Shown here: in pieces, positions 6,462 through 8,743 of the stretch | Numbering within the stretch: the stretch's first letter is position 1 | Layout of the letters: every line of letters begins with the position of its first letter | Source of the DNA: JBCCKC01 sp039182435 | GTDB taxonomy: Bacteria > Verrucomicrobiota > Verrucomicrobiia > Opitutales > Coraliomargaritaceae | Length of the DNA stretch: 8,743 bases | NCBI GenBank assembly: GCA_039182435.1 | Contig: JBCDCC010000095.1 | Coordinates: 1 to 8,743 of the forward strand | Reading direction: 5' to 3' | The notes under the pieces: model-generated | Told to the model about the DNA's origin: nothing | What the model saw: only the letters and a program-made list of their open reading frames with translations | The model's database searches: none | Made by a program: the position numbers and the translations under genes

Positions 6462-7223
6462 GTGCTTTCTGTTCGCATCATCCCATGTCTGGATGTCCAT
6501 CAGGGCCGGGTGGTCAAAGGTGTCAACTTCGTCAACTTGGTCGACGCAGGCGACCCCGTCGAACAGGCCAAAGCCTACGAAGCCCAAGGCGCTGACGAAC
6601 TCGTCTTCCTCGACATCACCGCATCCAGCGACGAGCGCAACATCATGCACGATGTGGTGGAACGCACCGCCTCCGAATGCTTCATGCCACTCACCGTCGG
6701 TGGTGGCCTCCGCAATGTGGAGAACATTCGCAATATGCTCAATGCCGGTGCCGACAAAGTCAGCCTCAATACAGCTGCCGTGGTCGATCCAGAACTCATC
6801 CTCAAATCTGCCTCCAAATTCGGCAATCAATGCATCGTCGTCGCCATCGATGCCAAGCGCGTAGACGGCAAAGACGAGTGGGAAGTCTACACCCACGGCG
6901 GCCGCAAAGGCACCGGCCTCAATGCCCTCGAATGGGCAAAGAGAGTCGTCTCCCTCGGCGCGGGTGAAATCCTCCTGACCAGTATGGATGCCGACGGCAC
7001 CAAGGCCGGCTACGACATCCCCCTCACCCGCACGATCAGCGACGCCGTCGAAGTCCCCGTGATTGCATCCGGTGGTGCCGGCACCCTCGATCATTTTGCC
7101 GATGCCCTCGACGAAGGCCGCGCCAGCGCCGTCCTCGCCGCATCCGTCTTCCACTTCGGCACCTACACTATCCGCGAGACCAAAGAGCACCTCCAAGGCT
7201 GTAATCTCCCGGTCCGCCTATAG
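6462..7223 (+). CDS. hisF: Imidazole glycerol phosphate synthase cyclase subunit HisF
   Basis: 253-aa (beta/alpha)8-barrel, usual length for the family. With the glutaminase HisH it converts PRFAR and ammonia into imidazole glycerol phosphate and AICAR, step 5 of histidine synthesis, linking it to purine synthesis. Catalytic Asp11 (RIIPCLDV) and Asp130 (VVAIDAKR) are both present, as are GRVVKGVNF at 15-23, GDPVE at 30-34, TVGGGLR at 78-84, and the phosphate-binding loops HGGRKGTG at 145-152 and ASGGAG at 202-207. Translation starts at GTG (6462), giving MLSVRIIPCLD as expected; the preceding AAGAGA is a weak ribosome-binding site. No hisA, hisH, hisI or hisG lies nearby, so the his genes are at least partly scattered here. 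The stop (7221-7223) lies within the end of the opposing glycosylase gene. Confidence 0.97.
   Translation: MLSVRIIPCLDVHQGRVVKGVNFVNLVDAGDPVEQAKAYEAQGADELVFLDITASSDERNIMHDVVERTASECFMPLTVGGGLRNVENIRNMLNAGADKVSLNTAAVVDPELILKSASKFGNQCIVVAIDAKRVDGKDEWEVYTHGGRKGTGLNALEWAKRVVSLGAGEILLTSMDADGTKAGYDIPLTRTISDAVEVPVIASGGAGTLDHFADALDEGRASAVLAASVFHFGTYTIRETKEHLQGCNLPVRL
7218..7223. other. Convergent stop-codon overlap in palindrome CTATAG
   Basis: CTATAG reads the same on both strands and encodes Leu-stop (CTA TAG) in both hisF and the glycosylase gene. The two coding regions therefore overlap tail to tail by 6 bases, leaving no room for a terminator between them. Confidence 0.95.
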
Positions 7224-8027
7224 CTCGCCGCTCGGCTTCTGCCATGCAGGCGACCAACAGGTCGTGCGCCCGCCGATCGCCTCGCGAACCAATGGCTTCC
7301 CCGTCTCCGGACAAGTGCCCCCGTCTTTCCATCGATGGTTAAACAGCCAAGTATCCGGCGGCCTGCCCCAATCCGTTCCGATCACTCGCATCGCATCCTC
7401 GCAAACTTCTCGCAGCCGTTCATATAGCGCCGCCCGCTGCCCCGCAGACAGTGCACCCGCCCGTATCCGCGGCGATATACGCGCCCTCCAGAGCACCTCA
7501 TCCGCCATCCAGTTGCCGATCCCGGGGAATCGCTGCTGCATCAAGAGCACCGCCTTAATCGGCGAACGCGCCCGCCGATCCAGAAATTCATTCTGCCAGT
7601 CCAGCGTAAAGGCCTCCGACAAAATGGCCGGTGGCAGATCCTGCAGCCAAGGCGGTTCCACCACATTCGCATAAAGTAACTTCCCAAAGAGTCTCGGATC
7701 CGTAAAGACGAGCGATGCACCATTCGCCATGCGCAGGACCAAGTGGTCATGCTTAGCCCGGAGATAATCAGTATCCGCTACCCGGAGCTTCCCGGTCATC
7801 CCAAGATGCACGCCCAGCCAGTGACTTTTTCCAAAAAGAAAACTGATCTGCTTCGCATAGGTCGATGATTCCCTTAAAAGGCTGCCCGTTAAGCCACTCA
7901 CCAAGGCAACTACATCCGTATCGCGGAAGACCCGCTTGGCGGGGTTTACTTCCACAGCGGCGACCTGCTGCCCCTCAGCAACCGCCCATTGTTTACGGTA
8001 GTATTCGACTTCAGCAAGTTCCGGCAT
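7218..8027 (-). CDS. Fpg/Nei-family DNA glycosylase with degenerate zinc finger
   Basis: 269-aa bifunctional DNA glycosylase/AP lyase family, predicted to excise oxidised bases such as formamidopyrimidines or 8-oxoguanine. The mature N-terminus keeps the nucleophile Pro2 and Glu3 (PELAEVE; classical Fpg has PELPEVE). Lys59 in TYAKQISF fits the conserved catalytic-site lysine. HLGMTG (74-79) and DPRLFG (110-115) supply the Met77/Arg112/Phe114 set that fills the gap left by the flipped base. The helix-two-turn-helix region is IKAVLLMQQRFPGIGN (157-172) with Asn172. The C-terminal finger is altered: of four zinc cysteines only Cys239 and Cys257 remain, in TCPETGK and TTCWSPAWQ, while the hairpin arginine (Arg254) is kept. 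It is therefore probably a divergent or zinc-less member. Fpg (mutM) and Nei cannot be told apart by eye, so I give no symbol. No Shine-Dalgarno sequence is evident at the ATG. Confidence 0.92.
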   Translation of the reverse strand: MPELAEVEYYRKQWAVAEGQQVAAVEVNPAKRVFRDTDVVALVSGLTGSLLRESSTYAKQISFLFGKSHWLGVHLGMTGKLRVADTDYLRAKHDHLVLRMANGASLVFTDPRLFGKLLYANVVEPPWLQDLPPAILSEAFTLDWQNEFLDRRARSPIKAVLLMQQRFPGIGNWMADEVLWRARISPRIRAGALSAGQRAALYERLREVCEDAMRVIGTDWGRPPDTWLFNHRWKDGGTCPETGKPLVREAIGGRTTCWSPAWQKPSGEL

Positions 8028-8140
8028 AGGGCTTTAGAGAATAGAGAGAATCACGCCACAAAACACAAAAAGCGCCTAAAGCAGCGATTAAAGATTTTGT
8101 CTCTTTGATCAGTTTCGTAGAGAATCAACGTAGATACAAG
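8028..8140. other. Divergent intergenic region, glycosylase / amidohydrolase
   Basis: These 113 A-rich bases must carry the promoters of both flanking genes. No clear -35/-10 pair stands out in either direction. The one structured element is the inverted repeat at 8086-8110. No RNA gene or small coding region is supported. Confidence 0.5.
8086..8110. promoter_or_regulatory. Imperfect inverted repeat, possible operator
   Basis: GATTAAAGA (8086-8094) and TCTTTGATC (8102-8110) are complementary except for one T/G position, around a 7-base centre. The repeat lies 30 bases before the amidohydrolase ATG and 58 bases from the glycosylase ATG, a plausible place for a shared repressor site. A leader hairpin in the amidohydrolase transcript is the alternative. 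Confidence 0.25.
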
Positions 8141-8743
8141 ATGAAGCAAACCAAGGCCATTGATTGTCACACCCACTGCTACCCGGAGGAAGTCGCGGCG
8201 GATCCACGCGCATGGGCACAGACAAATAATGAGCCGCACTGGGCCGAACTCGTCGCGCCCCCCGATCGCAAATCCATTCAGGACTGGGCCACCCCAGAAC
8301 AGATGCTCGAGGCAATGGACCACGCCGGCATCGATCAAACCATCCTCCTCGGCTGGTATTGGGAAAACGAATCCACCTGCCGCTGGCATAATCAAGTGAT
8401 CGCCGACTGGGTCGCCCACGCTCCCGAGAGCTTCATCGGCTTCGCCTCCATTGCGCCCAATGGCGAGGTCCGCTCACAACTGGAAGCCGCTCAAGCTCTC
8501 GGTCTCTGCGGCGTCGGCGAGCTCCACCCCGGCGTCCAGCAATTCGATGCTTCCTCCGGTGGCTGGCAAACCCTCAGCGAGTGGTGCGTCGCACGCGATT
8601 GGCCCGTCAATCTACACGCAACCGAAGCCGCCGGCCATCCCCACCCCGGCAGCCTGCCCACCCCGCTCAACGACTTTATCCAAATGGCAGCACAGGCCCC
8701 AGACCTAAAAATTATCCTCGCCCACTGGGGCGGCGGCCTACCC
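8141..8743 (+). CDS. Amidohydrolase-2 family metal-dependent hydrolase (partial, C-terminus beyond window)
   Basis: 201 codons open to the right edge. The protein starts MKQTKAIDCHTHCYP, giving the N-terminal HxH metal site (His10, His12) on the first strand of the TIM barrel. Later metal or active-site candidates are His159 in PVNLHATE and His195 in IILAHWGGG. GVGELHPGVQQF (124-135) and the AMDHAGIDQTILLG stretch (58-71) are typical of the Amidohydro_2 (PF04909) group, which includes decarboxylases such as ACMSD and gamma-resorcylate decarboxylase as well as lactonases and other hydrolases. Substrate cannot be deduced. Without a signal peptide it should be cytoplasmic. The C-terminal part, with the catalytic Asp expected on strand 8, lies outside the window. 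Start chosen because family members begin a few residues before the DxHxH motif; no Shine-Dalgarno sequence is evident. Confidence 0.88.
   Translation, partial: MKQTKAIDCHTHCYPEEVAADPRAWAQTNNEPHWAELVAPPDRKSIQDWATPEQMLEAMDHAGIDQTILLGWYWENESTCRWHNQVIADWVAHAPESFIGFASIAPNGEVRSQLEAAQALGLCGVGELHPGVQQFDASSGGWQTLSEWCVARDWPVNLHATEAAGHPHPGSLPTPLNDFIQMAAQAPDLKIILAHWGGGLP

Noticed and set aside
6453..7196. 247-codon open frame on the minus strand across hisF
   Set aside because: It is exactly opposite hisF, which has full catalytic motifs. The product is an implausible Asp/Glu/Gly/Ala/Val-rich sequence, the usual antisense pattern of a GC-biased gene.
7063..7674. 203-codon open frame on the plus strand over the end of hisF and the glycosylase gene
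   Set aside because: Ser/Pro/Arg-rich shadow that overlaps two genes with clear family motifs on their own frames.
1..8743. CRISPR arrays, tRNA or rRNA genes, insertion sequences, prophage or defence islands
   Set aside because: No spaced direct repeats, no cloverleaf sequence with a TTCRA-type T-loop in the gaps, no transposase or integrase motifs, and no terminal inverted repeats were seen; the window is nearly filled with housekeeping genes.

Overview
The window is a chromosomal block of eight protein-coding genes, two of them cut by the window edges. It has no RNA gene, CRISPR array, insertion sequence, phage gene or plasmid gene that I can recognise. Base composition is moderate, a little above 50% GC by eye, and even throughout, with no sign of recent transfer. 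Most starts lack a clear Shine-Dalgarno sequence. An McsA/McsB pair without ctsR, a one-copy hisF away from other his genes, and an Fpg-like glycosylase with a degenerate zinc finger together suggest a Gram-negative bacterium of the Planctomycetes-Verrucomicrobia-Chlamydiae group. My best guess is a marine Verrucomicrobiota of the Opitutia/Puniceicoccales type. That placement is inferred from protein families and was not tested by a search.

Left half, all on the minus strand, read from right to left: acetyl-CoA synthetase (acs, 4407 to 2440), a branched-chain amino-acid aminotransferase (ilvE-type, 2361 to 1495), then mcsA (1319 to 810) and mcsB (813 to beyond base 1). mcsA and mcsB overlap by 4 bases (ATGA) and are clearly one translational unit. 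They encode the activator and kinase that in Firmicutes place phosphoarginine marks on proteins for ClpCP degradation. The 175-base gap before mcsA contains an exact -24/-12 (sigma-54-type) promoter motif on the coding strand, the best regulatory lead in the window.

Right half: a 200-base divergent intergenic region separates acs from a plus-strand gene of unknown function (4608-6383, 591 aa). Its product looks like a helical-repeat domain joined by an Ala/Pro linker to a beta-rich domain, without a signal peptide. After 78 bases comes hisF (6462-7223), the cyclase subunit of imidazole glycerol phosphate synthase. hisF converges on an Fpg/Nei-family DNA glycosylase gene (8027 to 7218). Their stop codons lie together in the palindrome CTATAG, so the two genes overlap by 6 bases tail to tail. 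A 113-base divergent region then leads to an amidohydrolase-2 family metal-dependent hydrolase (8141 to the right edge, partial).

The genes do not form one pathway: they cover protein quality control, acetate activation, amino-acid metabolism and base-excision repair. I see no strong evidence of a novel multi-gene system. The points most worth following are the mcsAB promoter, the unknown 591-aa protein, the glycosylase with an incomplete zinc site, and the shared-palindrome stop overlap.
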